Source of the DNA: an uncultured Mucispirillum sp.
GTDB lineage: Bacteria > Chrysiogenota > Deferribacteres > Deferribacterales > Mucispirillaceae
Direction: 5' to 3'
NCBI GenBank assembly: GCA_947177675.1
Contig: CAMWVK010000086.1
Coordinates: forward strand, 1-6,693
Length of the DNA: 6,693 nucleotides
How positions within the stretch are numbered: the first letter of the stretch is position 1; each line of letters starts with the position of its first letter. Shown here one piece after another: positions 6,334 to 6,693 of the stretch. Under the pieces are notes generated by a model. It was not told the origin of the DNA, ran no database searches, and was given only the letters and a program-made list of their open reading frames with translations. The position numbers and the translations under genes were made by a program.

Positions 6334-6406
6334 GCGGGCATAGCTCAGATGGTAGAGTGGAAGCTTCCCAAGCTTTAGGTCACGGGTTCAAGTCCCGCTG
6401 CCCGCT
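6334..6406 (+). tRNA. tRNA-Gly (anticodon CCC)
   Basis: The 73-nt sequence folds as a full cloverleaf. The acceptor is GCGGGCA/TGCCCGC (7 bp), the D stem GCTC/GAGT has an eight-base loop including G18G19, and the anticodon stem GAAGC/GCTTT surrounds the loop TTCCCAA, giving anticodon CCC, which reads GGG as glycine. The variable loop is AGGTC and the T arm has TTCAAGT. The discriminator base is T, as in bacterial glycine tRNAs. The 3' CCA is not encoded and must be added. The outermost T-stem pair is an A-C mismatch (49-65). It is transcribed away from leuB and toward the convergent cytochrome gene. Confidence 0.95.
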
Positions 6407-6503
6407 TTTCTTCTATTAATGCTTAAATATCTGCAATCGTTTTTAGATTTTACCACTTATAAAACAATTTCTATATATTTGAAAAATCTTGAAATTAAAA
6501 ACT

Positions 6504-6529
6504 TACCCGCCCTTTAAGCTGGGCGGGTA
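6504..6529 (-). terminator. Strong GC-rich intrinsic terminator of the cytochrome gene, possibly bidirectional
   Basis: TACCCGCCC (6504-6512) pairs perfectly with GGGCGGGTA (6521-6529) around an 8-nt loop, a striking GC-rich stem in AT-rich DNA. On the minus strand the stem is followed by AGTTTTTAATTT, a proper U tract, about 50 nt after the cytochrome stop. On the plus strand the downstream sequence TGTTTATT is weaker but may also stop tRNA transcription. Confidence 0.8.
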
Positions 6530-6578
6530 TGTTTATTGAATAGTATATTTTATTTAAAATATAAGTATATCCTGCTTC

Positions 6579-6693
6579 TTATTTTGTAATAGCATGCACA
6601 CCTGCTTTTGTTACAGGTCTTGTTTTATGGCACACAAGACAGTTTTTAGATGGTGTATTGCTCCAGCTGCCTGCGGGCAGAACACAGCTTGTG
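6579..6693 (-). CDS. C-terminal end of a c-type cytochrome (5' part outside window)
   Basis: Only the last 37 codons and the TAA stop are inside the window; the gene enters from the right edge. The visible peptide contains CLVCH (residues 18-22 of the visible part), a CxxCH covalent haem c attachment motif, 15 residues before the C-terminus. Another Cys lies at visible residue 3 and a His at residue 33 (GVHAI), which could be a distal haem ligand. A haem motif so close to the end is common in multihaem cytochromes, whose products are exported and act in periplasmic or surface electron transfer. The exact family cannot be told from this piece. A strong hairpin with a T run lies about 50 nt after the stop, supporting a real gene end. 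Confidence 0.75.
   Translation of the reverse strand, partial: TSCVLPAGSWSNTPSKNCLVCHKTRPVTKAGVHAITK

Noticed and set aside
6407..6503. Possible small gene or attachment site after the tRNA
   Set aside because: No credible start with a ribosome site, no integrase and no repeat of the tRNA 3' end is visible in the window.

Overview
The window is low-G+C DNA (roughly 30 % by eye, not counted). The strongly A/T-ending codons, tight polycistronic layout and AT-rich spacers look bacterial. A haem c attachment motif in the last gene and a PAP2-type membrane phosphatase suggest a respiring bacterium, probably Gram-negative. A low-GC Deferribacterota-like organism (for example a Mucispirillum relative) would fit, but this is inference from composition and gene content only.

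Positions 1-4373, plus strand, hold one compact five-gene run with junctions of -4, +4, -1 and +3 nt. The genes are: (i) the 3' part of an aminoglycoside-phosphotransferase-fold / P-loop kinase fusion, cut by the left window edge; (ii) an RNase Z-like metallo-beta-lactamase-fold hydrolase; (iii) an Est30-like alpha/beta hydrolase starting at TTG; (iv) proC, pyrroline-5-carboxylate reductase, the last step of proline synthesis; (v) a small membrane-anchored protein with a tail built of Asp-Asn pairs. No promoter lies in this run, so it is presumably transcribed from left of the window.

Positions 4370-6164, minus strand, hold leuB (3-isopropylmalate dehydrogenase, leucine synthesis) followed 1 nt later by a six-helix PAP2 phosphatase. 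This pair converges on the first run, and the two stop codons overlap inside TTAA. leuB has a good Shine-Dalgarno site, an extended -10 and an operator-like perfect inverted repeat upstream.

Positions 6165-6693 hold the leuB regulatory region, an 11-nt direct repeat, a tRNA-Gly(CCC) gene on the plus strand with its own likely promoter, a strong GC-rich terminator hairpin, and the C-terminal end of a minus-strand c-type cytochrome cut by the right window edge.

Most of the window is ordinary core metabolism. I do not see a convincing new defence or mobile system. The least explained item is the Asp-Asn-repeat membrane protein at the end of the proC run. The leuB upstream inverted repeat and the APH/P-loop fusion with its hydrolase neighbours are secondary points.
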